Origin: Membranipora membranacea
Lineage: Eukaryota; Bryozoa; Gymnolaemata; Cheilostomatida; Membraniporidae
DNA length: 64,000 nt
Assembly: GCA_914767715.1 (NCBI GenBank)
Contig: OU612068.1
Span: 22,074,001 to 22,138,000, forward strand
Reading direction: 5' to 3'
Positions within the stretch are counted from its first letter, which is position 1. Every line of letters begins with the position of its first letter. Shown piece after piece: positions 1-11,249 of the stretch. Position numbers and translations under genes: made by a program. A model generated the notes under the pieces. It did not search any database. It was given only the letters and a program-made list of their open reading frames with translations, and was not told the origin of the DNA.

Positions 1-75
1 ATAACAAGTAAATGAATTTGAGAAAATATGAAACGCTTGCTTATATATAGACTCAAACCCCAACGGTATGAAATG

Positions 76-3000
76 GTCAACGGACAGATCATCTTTTTTT
101 TGACGGTTCAAGATATTGGAAGGAGCAAAGCAACACCATACATCAATCGAAGGGAATTTTCTCCTGAGTAAGAATATTAAGGTAGTAAAGAAAAAAATTT
201 GGGGGGCGGCCTTTTTTTTAAAGCAAAACAAATTTTTTGGGGACTTTTTTGGGCCCGTTTCTACCTTGGATGAAAAATATATACTTCCAATGCCTCAGAA
301 ATATGCATAGAAATAGAATAGAAATTTTGTATCTCTAAAGAAATCACCAAAAAAAACCTTAAACAAATTTAATTTCTGCAAAGTGGTAGTTGTCTCTCCC
401 TTATTGGATTTTTTTCATTTTTTTGTAGTTTAACAAGGTTTAACTTCAACAAAATATTACACAGACGGTCATGAGCAATCTGCCATATCCCAGAAGAGGT
501 ACAGCAGTAGTAGTCACTCCAATCTGAATATACAGCCTTGTTTTAAGCTGGAAAGTCGAAGCAGACGTCGCACCCACAACGACAAGATTGCGGCAAAAGT
601 TACCTCTCATATTCGGCAGCTGCAAGCTTACAATCTGCATTGTGATTACCGGTAGTTGGTCCCTGTCAATTCCTCTAGATCTTTAAGAGCTGGGGGTAGT
701 GCGGTGTATACAATCTTGCAGACAGCCCCGGTAATCTCCCGCCCATGATCGTTGATTACAGATTGTTCAATTTTTTTTATTTTGGCTGGGCAATCTCCCA
801 TTTGCTTGCCTCATAGTCAGAGAGACAGACAGAGAATGAAAGTATCTTCTGTGTTCATACTTCCCTGAGAATAGTTGGTGGCTGGCAGATAAAATGACAG
901 GGTATTGTAATTTTTAGGTGCATGAGACTTGCACCACCGTTTCATGCAGTGCAGCTCCCTACAGGATGAAAATTTACATTGGATCTTGAATTCGGGTTTT
1001 TTCATATATTAAAACCTGGTACATTATTTGATTATTATGAGATTTCGGTGAGGTTGTCAAAGAAACCTTACATCAAGGAATTTTATAAAGATAATCACCT
1101 ATATCTTGACCCCAAAATTCAGCAATAATTGGTCAGGACGCTAAATTAAGTCTCGAAGCACTACAGCTTTAGCACAAACTGGGTAGCTGCTGAGTTGTTT
1201 AATTGTCCGTCTCCAATGATACCAAGGCACCATTGAGCAGTTCTTAGCCTCACTTTGACTTGCAGTCGCCCCTGTGTAGTTGTCTCAATGACAACTCATG
1301 ATTAGCCAATATGTTAAGCCGATGTGTTATGAAGAAACTTGTGTGAAATGTGACAAACCACCTGGCACAAGTTTTATCTCTCCTTGTTATCCCTCCCCCA
1401 CACGAGCATTTCATATAAAGGGCAACTCAAGCACCGAAATCAACAGCATTGCATAGTATCTCGTCTGCCATGTTATTAGATGATTGAAGACTTCTTTGCT
1501 TTGCATTTCTTCATTGCTTCTGCCAGAAAAGCTTGTCTTGCCATACTTTTAGCAATTTACATGAGCTCCACCAAGACCGTCCGTTCTTGGGAGATGAAGC
1601 AGCTTTTCACGCGGGCAGAGCGTCTTTTTTGGCATCGCCAATGAGTGCAGCTATGACATGGTTAGCTTGTTCGGGACCTATTTCAAAGCTGCATCAGCAG
1701 ATAAGTCCCCACTCTTTGCGACTCAACTTTTGAATTCAATGATGACGCACTGCAGTTAAGGGAATATAGATCAACCAATAAGGCACTTTCATTGCTAGCT
1801 CACAAAGTTTTGACAGCCATGAGTGAATGAAACTCAGAGTTTTGATACCCTCCGCCGACATGTCCTGCTCTCAGAATTATCCCATATGTGTTTAAACCAT
1901 GTTCAATTGAGCAATTCAGGTCCTGCCTTGCATATTACAGAAAGATTTAGGTGATCATTAAGAATATGTTCTGAGGCAGGTACTATAAACGATTGGGCTC
2001 CTCAGTTATTTAAAAGTTCTAGGTCCGACTTTATCTCAATTTATCTTAAATTCGAATTTACACTGCCCCTTTTATCTGTAACAGAATGATGGGATAAAAT
2101 CGGAATAAAAATTATACTGTTTTCAAACATTGCCAAAAACCAAGTGTATTAATTCTTATGCTAATACCTTTGGAATGTGTGAAACTGTGATGGTTTTTGG
2201 ATTATATGGAACTTATTGAGATGTCAGGCAACGCAGATACAGCCAGCACAAGTTGTTATAGCTATTTAAAAATCAGAAAGATTAACTTCACCCCAAACCC
2301 TTTTAAAAAAATCAAACATTATAAATTGAAACTTTAATCTGCTCACAGAGCACGTTTAACTCATTTAATCTAACTTCATTAGCAAACCGCGCACCCGTGT
2401 GCCTCCTATCAAATGTCGGCCCTGTGGAACAAACTGTCCAACAACCTGGAATACAAAAAGACTCCGGCCACCTTTGGCACTCAGGTGCTACTGACTTTTT
2501 TTCAAACGGATTTTTGCCACATCTTGTATGGTGTTTGGACTGGTACCTCAAAAAACTAAAACCTTAACACGCTGATTGCGCATGTTGGCCTCATCTCTGC
2601 CGCACCCGAATACATTCTAATTTCAAAATTCTAAATTCATTGTTGCAGTTGAAAACAAACATACCAAATCTTTGAGGCATGTGTTAAAATATGTTCACCT
2701 ACAGCATAGGTGGGCAACCTTTTTTTGAAAAGGGCCACATTTTACACAGACTCAGCTCAAAAGGCCTCAACAAATATTTCAAAAATAAATTTGGAATGTG
2801 AGGTATATTTTGGCTCTGCATATTTTGTACAAACTAAATCAGAATATGTGTTAATAAAAACTGCAGTATGTTGCCAAAAAAATTGACTCTCATAAGCTCA
2901 AACAAAATACTAATATTTATCTATTCTTCTGAAGTTTTGTGACATTAAGCTACAATTATAATCTTTCATGTGTTTGAGCAAAGGACAAGGGGAAAATTTC

Positions 3001-5222
3001 AATTAGGCTTGCCGAATGAAGGAACTCTATAACATTTCAGATAAAATTCCGGAGCACTTGTAACATGACAACTTTTTGTTACAAAGCTGACTGCATAAGC
3101 TTAAATTAAATAATTAAATATTTCTCTAATCGTCTGAAGTTTCGTGACATTAAGTCAAATTTACAATTAATCTTAGTTACAAGTGGTTGAGCAAAGGGCA
3201 AGGGGAAATTTTTCATATATGCCTGTCTAACATTCTTGAGCACTTGTAAGATGACTACATCCAAAAGTTACGAAAGGACATTTTTGTTATCACTGTTTTG
3301 GGTTTAGTTTTTGCAAATTGAAGCTCTTATTAAATGTAGTCTACACTAGTACTGTTATGTTGTTTTGTAAAGTATGGCTTGGGAATTCCCTTGATACGTT
3401 AACATGTATGTAGCCTAACTACATGCATGATGCAGAATGGCAAATATTATGAAACTCAAACTAAGGATTGTGCTTACAGAGGGGTATGGGTTAGTCTCGT
3501 CACCCACTTTTTCTTCTTTTTTTTCAAAAGTGGCGTTATGACAAAGCCTGCTATGCATGCTTTGATATCCACATCAGGAAAACAAATGAATGAGTAATCC
3601 ATTTTTAGACAAAAGGCCGCAATAAGGCGGCAAAAGATTACTCATTAGGCCGCACCGGCAAAAAGGCCACAGGTTGCCCACAGCTGACCTTTAGGATAGG
3701 GGTGTTGTTGGTTCGCTGGAGCAACCTGATATTAAATCGCTTGCTTTTTGAATGTCTGGCTCTAGTGAGACCTTACTGCCATGTAAAAACTGGTTTAGGA
3801 ATATGTTACTTGACTTATAAGATACTATCTGATCGCTGTTGTGCTAGGCAGTCTGGTGTGAGACTCTTTTCATTATGTATTACTGGCAGCTGTTGTTGTA
3901 TTGTGCCTCAATAGCTAGATGATCCTGATCAGACTGTGCTTGTAAATGAAGATCGCATGTCGATCTGGTTTCTCTGTTGAACCTCAGTCATACTCATAGA
4001 CGCTTGAAAAATTTGTCGACTCACTTTCATTTTGTTGACAACGAAGAATATACACTTGGCCTCTCAAAGAGTCAAGGCTCACAACCAAAGACGCATTTCT
4101 TGCAGTTCATTCGTTTCCTACCCTATGTAAGAGATTGCCATGTCAGCAAACCTGGAGACGGTTTGCTTGCTTGTGTAATATTTGTAGCATTTCTTAATGT
4201 AGCTCAGTGGCCTTTTGGGACAGTGCTCTATCAAGTTGTTACTAAACTGTTGGCCTTGGGGATCCTTGCGCATTTTAACTTTCAAGATAATTCGATAAAT
4301 ACGACACCAGAATAATCTGGTCATGTCTCAGCGGTGCTACTCCAAAGACTAGTCTTTTGGGATTTTGATGTAGGACTTCCTTGTCCGATCACAAATGTTG
4401 TTTTACCTTTTGAAGCTCTTATAATGACATTAGGTTACTATACTTTCTTATAGACGATTTTTTAAAATTAGAAACAAGGTGACATCAGACAATAATCTTA
4501 ATCTTCAAAAAATCGTTCCAATAATCATCATTCATTGAATAGTGAAGGGAATTAATAATAACATATTTAAAGTTTAGCAGAGACAAAATTATACTCAACA
4601 ATGTCAACAAGGGTGGCAGCAAGTAATTTATTCTAAATCTGCATTTGGAAAATTAATTATATTCAAAGATCGGCAAGTGAAAATGCATTTGTAATTCGCT
4701 GCCGGGACAACTCCGAATGAATTTTTCATATTTGAAATGACCATAGCTTAAAATATATTTAAGTTTTAGTTTTGAGACTTTCAGGAAGTGAAGCAAACAT
4801 GTGAATCTAGCCTCTTGGCTTTTTTTTAGTGAATCTGAAAAGCGAAAAAAAAGTCCTCGTCTACAGTATAACCAAATCATACTAATTTTTTGGTGCCCTC
4901 GAAATATCCGGCAGCATAAAAATCCAAGAAAGTTTTTTTCAACTATTTTTATGTCACCCACTATGTTTTAATCTAAAATAACTGTGTAAATCAAATTTAG
5001 TGTGATAGGAACACTCTCTGTGATGTGTAATGCAAATAGGTATATTTTTGACAAATTTGAAGTTTTCCTCTCTTTCCTCTCTCCCCAATTTAAATTTTTT
5101 ACTACCAAAATATTCTTATTCCCTAGAGTCTTAGCTTCGATTTGATATATAGTGGTGCTTTGTTCCTTCCGATATCACGAAACGCCTTAACGGAGCCACT
5201 TTTTTGGGATCTGTCCGTTGAC
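76..5222. mobile_element. Region bounded by long inverted repeats (possible ~5.1 kb DNA transposon or two opposed repeat copies)
   Basis: The segment begins at 76 with GTCAACGGACAGATC and ends at 5222 with its reverse complement GATCTGTCCGTTGAC. Homology continues inward. On the left: GATATTGGAAGGAGCAAAGC (112-131), then AAGAATATTAAGGTAGTAAA. On the right strand, read inward: GATATCGGAAGGAACAAAGC, then AAGAATATTTTGGTAGTAAA. The arms are therefore about 140 bp and perhaps 200 bp with decay. No convincing target-site duplication flanks the pair, and I see no transposase frame inside, so two inverted copies of one repeat is as likely as a single element. The interior holds the nested hAT-like element at 2705-3686. 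Open frames at 3702-3914 and 3977-4315 lack any recognisable domain and are probably chance. Confidence 0.55.
2705..3686. mobile_element. Non-autonomous hAT-like element 1 (982 bp)
   Basis: The left end reads CATAGGTGGGCAACCTTT and the reverse-complemented right end CAGCTGTGGGCAACCTGTGG. This matches the CAnnnGTGGGCAACCT type of hAT terminus followed by a GGCCACA/GGCCTTT block. The flanks acctacag (2697-2704) and acctttag (3687-3694) agree at 6 of 8 bases, as expected of an old 8-bp hAT target duplication. Inside, a stretch near 2930-3005 with CTGAAGTTTTGTGACATTAAG and TTGAGCAAAGGACAAGGGG recurs about 200 bp later (3130-3210). No transposase frame is present. A shorter relative lies at 41085-41751. 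Confidence 0.75.
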
Positions 5223-5230
5223 TAAAAGGC

Positions 5231-6568
5231 TTAACTTGGAGGTTCAATTAACTTGCCACAAGGGACAGGATAATGTACCTTTGACTCTTGGACAAGTGTT
5301 GAGCAGTATATAGCAATGTTTGTCACAATGACCGCAGTTGCCGCTATCCATGTGAACCAGTCTTTCCTTCCAACTGTGATTTGAGTCTTTGGGTATTTTG
5401 AGAAAATAAGTATCTACAAAATTAAGGTAATCGATTCCTCATTAACAGAAAAATGTCTCGATCAACAAGAGGAACAAAAATGTTTGGAAAGATGTATGAA
5501 AATTGATTCTAACTTTTGGCACCTATCAAATGTATTGGCTCCGACCTGATTGGCTGTTTGGTTAGGTTCTCAGTCCACACAGCCCATCAGAGGCATTACA
5601 TTGGCTCTCACCTACCTGCAGTGCAATAAACAGAGCCTTGAGACAAGAATAGAGTATTATCTGCCTGTTAAGTTGGTGTACTTCACTCCACGCCTCATTT
5701 AATTTATGGTATCCCGCTGGCAGGCTAACTGTGTTATTGTTCAGCACCATCATACAGTCTACAGTCCCTGGTATCTCCAGTAAGCTCTGCAAGATAGCTC
5801 CAAACCCAAACACTAGAGATGGCAAGATGTGCTCAAAACCATGTTGATGATGAGGCTCATGTTGTGTGACCTTAACCTCAAAGCGTCCGTGTCCAAAGAT
5901 GCCTGGGAGAAAAACAATCACATGTGAGAGAGTGATAGATGTTGTAAAGCTGCTGTCTGGAGCGCTCAAGAAACCAATCTGGAAAGCTCCCCAAAGGGTA
6001 CTTTAACTTACGACTTCAGCAGCACTGATCACCTGCCTGTGAATAGCAAGCCTGACTACGCCGTCTCACTGTCCCCAAAGCATTTGGTAAGAGGAAAGTA
6101 AAGTCTATCACAGTGACGATTGCTCTGGATATAGGCTGGTTATGAGCCTTGTATTGATAGAAAAACACACACTTTGTTTTGACCTAGGTAAAGTTGGCAA
6201 TGTTTAAGTTGGTTGACCGCCTATAACTGTTAAGTGCAACTGAGCAGAGGGAAAGCGTCACTTTAAATTGGCTGTCCTTTCCATAACTCTCATTAGATAT
6301 GTTGAAGCATGAGGACCAGAATAGCTGCTTCAAGGGCCCAAATGAAAATGGATGAATACATGATGTGCTTGATATAATACTCACTTAATAGTATGAGACA
6401 AAGCATGAGAGCAATAGACACTGATACCATAGACATCATCAGACACATCACTGATGTTCTCTTCACAAACTCATTCTGGTTTCCCCATTGTGCGAAAATG
6501 AGAATCACTGCAACGACTCCTGTTAGCCCAGAGAGAATGATGATCGGGAGAGTGAGACGCGACATCAT
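5231..6568 (-). CDS. Otopetrin-like multi-pass membrane protein, N-terminal half (three exons)
   Basis: Exons are 6568-6385, 5902-5616 and 5413-5231, joined by GT..AG introns in phases 1 and 0. The ATG at 6568 has an in-frame stop just upstream. The 217-residue frame has five hydrophobic segments: LPIIILSGLTGVVAVILIFA, SVMCLMMSMVSVSIALMLCL, HILPSLVFGFGAILQSLLEI, IILYSCLKALFIALQ, and FTWIAATAVIVTNIAIYCST followed by LVQES. The third-to-fifth order, the acidic residue ending segment 3, and the 'TN-AI-x(5)-V-ES' ending recall the N domain of otopetrin proton channels. Family members are usually much longer, with 12 segments. Exon 3 may end at a weak GTACAT donor (exon end 5279), with later exons beyond the inverted-repeat insertion and outside the window; otherwise it reads through to the TAA at 5231. 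Family assignment is from recalled patterns and is moderate. Another divergent membrane family is the alternative. Confidence 0.6.
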
Positions 6569-9500
6569 TCAGTGTAAAAGCTTGCTGACAATAGTGACCT
6601 TCAAATATAGAAAGGGATGTTAGTGAGTATCACACTATGTTGAAACTCTTAACCCAGTAGGATTCAAACTACCATTACAATGACATCACAAAATCAGTAT
6701 AGAGTATGATTGTAACAAATGTTTGGTGGAAAAAGTGTTAGTGCTCAGGAGGCTGATAGCGTGATATTGGCACATCGGTAATGCCAACATACTCTCACTT
6801 GCAGTCATCAAAGCACTTAGACTAAGGTGAAATTAACGTGATGAATATTAACTATAAGAAGGAAGTAAGTTGATCCACTCACCTCTGCTGCACATGTGAT
6901 GTCTACTCTTACTTATAACCCTCTGCTTTTTACATTATTAGGTATCCTCTCAACACTGTTTGAATTTCTTTATGTTCTCTTTTCAATAAGCCAACAACAA
7001 CTTCCTCATTGATAATTCAATATGCACTGAGTCACGATGTGCCTCTCAGATTGATCTAATCAAAGTGCGATACATGTACATTGTAATTTCAAAATATTTG
7101 TGCTGGGAAATCCCCAGATGGGCAACTTATAAAGTAATAAAACTTCTCATATAACTGCTGTGGGCCTGTAGTCTTAGGAGAAGTAATGCTAAATAGATTG
7201 GGATGAAATCTCTGGAATCTGAATCATCTCATTTGGGACTTCAATTTTCTACTAACACACATTTGAGGCTGGAGTTGGGCCATAAACAGGAGCTTACAGC
7301 ACCCCCCCCCTTGTTTCATTCGGTGTTATCGAGGATGGCTTGCCTTCCCTATCCTATTTTCTAAACTACGCCCCTGTATTGTCATGAGAAAAGAACAGCT
7401 GTGATATTATCAGCATGATGTCATTTGAAGCAGGAGGTTGTCCTACTCAACTCAAACCGACAATTGTAAGTACCAAAAATGGGCACTTGAGATATGTAGT
7501 TATATTCAGCCAGCCGCAGAAGTCAGAGGGTACAGATAAATATGAAATCAAATGCACCCAGTAACCTCCATGGTACTTAGTAATCACAAGGATAAACAAC
7601 AAGCAGAGTGTTTTGAAGGAGTAGGCCACTCTTGAATTAAGATAAGATACCTCTAATCTGTGAAAACATTAATTCAATTCTTTAGCTAAATTAACTTGGC
7701 TAAGAGGCCTATGATACTGATACACCGCCTTGATTACCTGATTGGGCTTCCAGGCACTATGCAGAGATCAAGTAGGTGCTCATAATTAAAATCAGTCACC
7801 TAAGTTGAATAACAAAAATATCCAACGCACCTGAACACATTCATAAATAGTGATTGTGTCGTACTAACATCTAAAGATAATATTATTGACTTTGTGGTAC
7901 AAGAGCATTGTCTCAAAACTCATCAAGAGTTTTACTGTTAGAACAAGACAGGGGTCTTAGCAGGTTATCGGCAGAAATCTTTCTTAAACAGCTTGAAGGC
8001 AACTTCTAGTGAAGCTAAGAAAAGGTCAGGCTCAGTGACAACCCCTTAGTAAATTACTTTGTGGAGTAGTGTAACCAGCTGTTCATCACTAGAAATTAAT
8101 AAGTTAAATACCTCGTACTCACCAGAGTGCAAGTTTTACCAATTGGAACCACGTTTTAATAGATTTGAGCGATCTTGTCTTTCTTGAGTGCATGAAAGAG
8201 GAGGTAACTCCAAATTAGAACTACAAACAAATTACACAACAATAAAGTGACAGTTAGAAGGGTCCGGAGTGCAAAATTTAAAACCATTACTAGAACCATA
8301 GTTAGAACCAAATTTAAAAGTAGGACGGTTATAGAACAACTATATATACTAATAGTACACAGCATATTATATCTTAGTATAGGATAGCACCGATTCCGTT
8401 CCTCACACTATTCAGTATCTTTCCTTGTTACATTCTATCGGCCTTTTTTCATCTTTGTTTCATTTTCTTCAAACAGTGCCAACATTTTTATCTTTTTGAC
8501 CTCTAAAAGCATTGGTTTAGATGCAGCCACGGGGAATTTATTTGGAACGAGGTAGCGGTCGTGATAGATTTATTCACTGTTGTAAAACTCATTGGCTCCT
8601 TTACATAAACGTAGTTACAGTTATATATTAGGTGAAAACCATTCTTTTGCATATATAGATGGTGAGCTGCCACACCTGATAGCAAGGATGTGTCACATGC
8701 AACTGACTATAATTATTTATTGTAGAGAAAAATAGAGGAAAAATATAATCACATTCAAAGAATAGCTGAAAGCTAAATAGCCTTGTTGATTCAAGCTAGC
8801 TGAATGTCGTTAGACCTGCAGACACAATTGGTTATCCTGTAAACCATTCTGTGCATGCTCAGGTCTGGGCATGAGCTGATCTCTGAGTCTCGGAATTCCG
8901 AAGCCATCTGATTGGCTACCTGCTCTGGTGACATACTCCCCAAAGCGTGCGGATTTGTTATCAATAGTTATCCTCTCTTGTCATTATAAGCCAATTTTGA
9001 TTGACAGTTTATGCAGGGGATATCCCATTTCCCCTTTCCAAAGTTGCAATCAGAACCCAAACTAAACTCATTGTTCTTGCACATACGCGAATTCAAGTCA
9101 CGCATGATGCATACTAAGCCTTACGACACCTGCTTTGTGGTAATGATAACCTAGTTTATCAGTGATCTACATGCCCAGTCAGATCACGAGAGTCAGTATG
9201 CCTGTAAACCAGAAGGATCACCCTACTCTATGTGTTGCCATGTCATTCAGAGTTATCTCCTCTTCAGATTGGAAGAGGATGACTCTGATTTGGAGGGAAC
9301 AAATTTGGTTAGATGAAACAAACATACATACAAAACTCATGCAATTTTACATTCTGGACAATGATGAATGTATGATGATAGTACAATAACAGAACCAAAA
9401 TATTGCATGATGTTAAAATCATTATATATTGTAGGTCTATCATCCAGTGATTTCCTTTCTTGTTATGTATCTGATTTTCTCCACTTCTATAATAGCTTTA

Positions 9501-10010
9501 CACTTAATCCATTCTATTCACAGCTGTGCTCCCTTATTACTGCTGATTTAATGCACGTTTTTGCTGATGCTTTTGATAAAAACAGCTCACAATCAATTAT
9601 CAGATTGACAGTATATGTACAGCCCTAAAAGCAAACTCTAATTGAAAGCATACATATAATTTTTACATAAAGTTTGTTTGGCAAAAAAGGTCAGGTTATA
9701 CTTTGATGCATGATGGTTGGGCAGGAAGAAAAGCACTATTATTTGTGACCAACATTGTGACTGTAATTTTGCTTTCACCACTTTTCCCATGGTCTGAACA
9801 AGACATCTTCTGACAGATGCCTGCTTGAGAGTTTCCCACTCTCCATATCAGATCAGCAGCAGGAGACCAGAGTTGTACTTATTTTTGTCTGGTTGAGATA
9901 CTCAGGAAATTCTTGTATTTCATTGTTTTCTCAACAAGAGATGGTATGTTAAAAGAAAATGGTATGTCACCTATGAAATCAACAGATTTGATTAAAAAAA
10001 TTTGATTCAA
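6569..10010. other. 5' flank of the otopetrin-like gene; no further exon supported
   Basis: An AG acceptor lies about 20 bases upstream of the ATG at 6568 (minus strand, GTCAG then CAAGC), so a 5' untranslated exon probably lies somewhere here. A G|GTGAGTACG donor at about 8120 (minus strand) is one candidate. Hydrophobic minus-strand frames at 8156-8365 and 7447-7629 have no consistent splice context. A poly-C run sits near 7301-7310. Confidence 0.4.
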
Positions 10011-10059
10011 ATCCGATGTCGTATCACTCGCCCATCCCGAGGCATGGGCGGGGAAATAT

Positions 10060-10265
10060 TCTTGCCTTATTGGTGAGGCCGCAATATCTGCGCCAATTTG
10101 CTATCTGTTTGCAGGCAGGTCCGAGCACACCTGGGGGACAGGCAGGTCCGAGCACACCTGGGGGACCAACCAATCCCCAGTAGAAGACGGACTGCAGTGG
10201 GATTCGAACTCACGACCTTCAACACTTGCGTGTTGAAGTCCGGCGCTCTAACCAACTGAGCCACC
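10060..10265 (-). mobile_element. tRNA-derived SINE (family A), nearly complete head
   Basis: On the minus strand the head carries an A box TGGCTCAGTTGG (10252-10263) and a B box GTTCGAATCCC (10199-10209), the internal RNA polymerase III promoter of tRNA genes. The anticodon arm is replaced by a perfect 9-bp hairpin, CTTCAACAC-GCAA-GTGTTGAAG, so this is not a functional tRNA. Downstream lies a body with a 27-bp tandem duplication (10114-10140 and 10141-10166, unit starting ggcaggtccgagcacacc). The peptide-like open frame across it is a by-product of the SINE. Confidence 0.85.
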
Positions 10266-10399
10266 TCCTTCTCCTTTATGTTTTGACGAATTGCAAAATG
10301 TGTTCAACAGATTGTTTAAAGATCACAAGGTATGTGTCTAAAGGTATACATATAATGGTGCCTAAAAGGCGAGGCCACCAATTGCAGCGACAAGATACG

Positions 10400-10495
10400 T
10401 AAAGGGCAGTTGTCAGTAGGCTGCAAAATTCAGGGCTTTCATCACTCATATATCAGAGGCAAGATGCCCAAACCAGCTGAGCTATCTCCTAACCA
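10400..10495 (-). mobile_element. Decayed tRNA-like SINE head
   Basis: The minus strand reads GGAGATAGCTCAGCTGGTTTGGGCATC, with a clear tRNA A box (ATAGCTCAGCTGG). The B box is not recognisable, so only the 5' part of the head survives. Confidence 0.5.
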
Positions 10496-10660
10496 AAGGC
10501 CAAAAAATGAATATGATTTTCTATACCAACTCCAATGAATAAAATATCTAAAGCAACCCAGGGGTTGCATCAACGCCTAAACATCCAATTTCTGTAGTTA
10601 GGTTACATTACAGAATCAGGCAGAGAAAGTCTTATATTAGTGCAATGTTAGGAGTCAAGA

Positions 10661-10735
10661 GCAGTTTGATGGTTTATGGTGCGGACTTGTGATCTGTAAG
10701 GTCCAGGTTTAACTCCCAGCACCGGCAGTCATTCT
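10661..10735 (+). mobile_element. Decayed tRNA-like SINE head
   Basis: The plus strand reads TTTGATGGTTTATGGTGCGG, then GTGATCTGTAAGGTCCAGG, then TTTAACTCCCAGC. The last stretch is a degraded B box (GGTTCGACTCCC type). The length between the two boxes fits a tRNA head. It lies opposite in orientation to the two SINE heads just upstream. Confidence 0.5.
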
Positions 10736-11117
10736 TGATTTGGTACTGGCATCTCTTTGCGGAATAGGACTAAAAATACCGGATGTCCACTTAAAATAAA
10801 AGCTGAAGATCAATTTTTTCAAAAATATATTGCAGATACACTATACATTATCATAAAAGTGAAACTTTATTACTTCATAAAAAAACTTTTCCAATAATTG
10901 TGACATTCGTTAAAATAAACCAGGAAGTGTGAGCTGTTGTCATGTGGTTCAAAAGTACTGGCAGACATATTGAATGAGGAGAGATGATATATAGTGATTT
11001 TTGTACACATACTATTTACATAGAGAATAAAGAGACTTTAATCAGTGTCAAGTTTGAGCCAGCTAATACAGCTATATGAGAAAAGACGTATTTGTTTATT
11101 TCCTCCCTGGCAGAGCA

Positions 11118-11243
11118 GATCGCTGAGATATTCTGTTGTATCTTTATTTTGTTGCAATTGATTTCTGAGGGTCCACATGTTTGTTTAGCTCAAAACTAAG
11201 CCTACTCAGTTTACTACTGCAAGCATTGTGTTTCATCAGACAC
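11118..11243 (-). pseudogene. Array gene family, copy 1: relic of exon 2
   Basis: The minus strand begins after a CAG acceptor with GTGTCTGATGAAACACAATG. It then keeps AGGCTTAGTTTTGAGCTAAAC and AAACATGTGGACCCTCAG of the family exon, but an internal deletion and a TAG destroy the frame. The 3' flank (AGCAGATCGCTGAGATATTCTGTTG on the plus strand) also resembles that of the copies at 19 and 23.7 kb. I found no exon 1 partner upstream. It lies about 7.7 kb left of the main array and is an isolated, old fragment. Confidence 0.75.
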
Positions 11244-11249
11244 CTGTCA

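Noticed and set aside
3977-4315. 112-codon plus-strand frame
   Set aside because: It opens at TTG, has no domain or splice context, and lies inside a repeat-bounded segment.
8156-8365. Hydrophobic frame as an extra otopetrin exon
   Set aside because: It lies upstream of the ATG with a stop between, and has no phase-compatible splice sites.
10067-10264. Functional tRNA gene or a 65-residue protein
   Set aside because: The anticodon arm is replaced by a hairpin and a repetitive body follows; it is a SINE.
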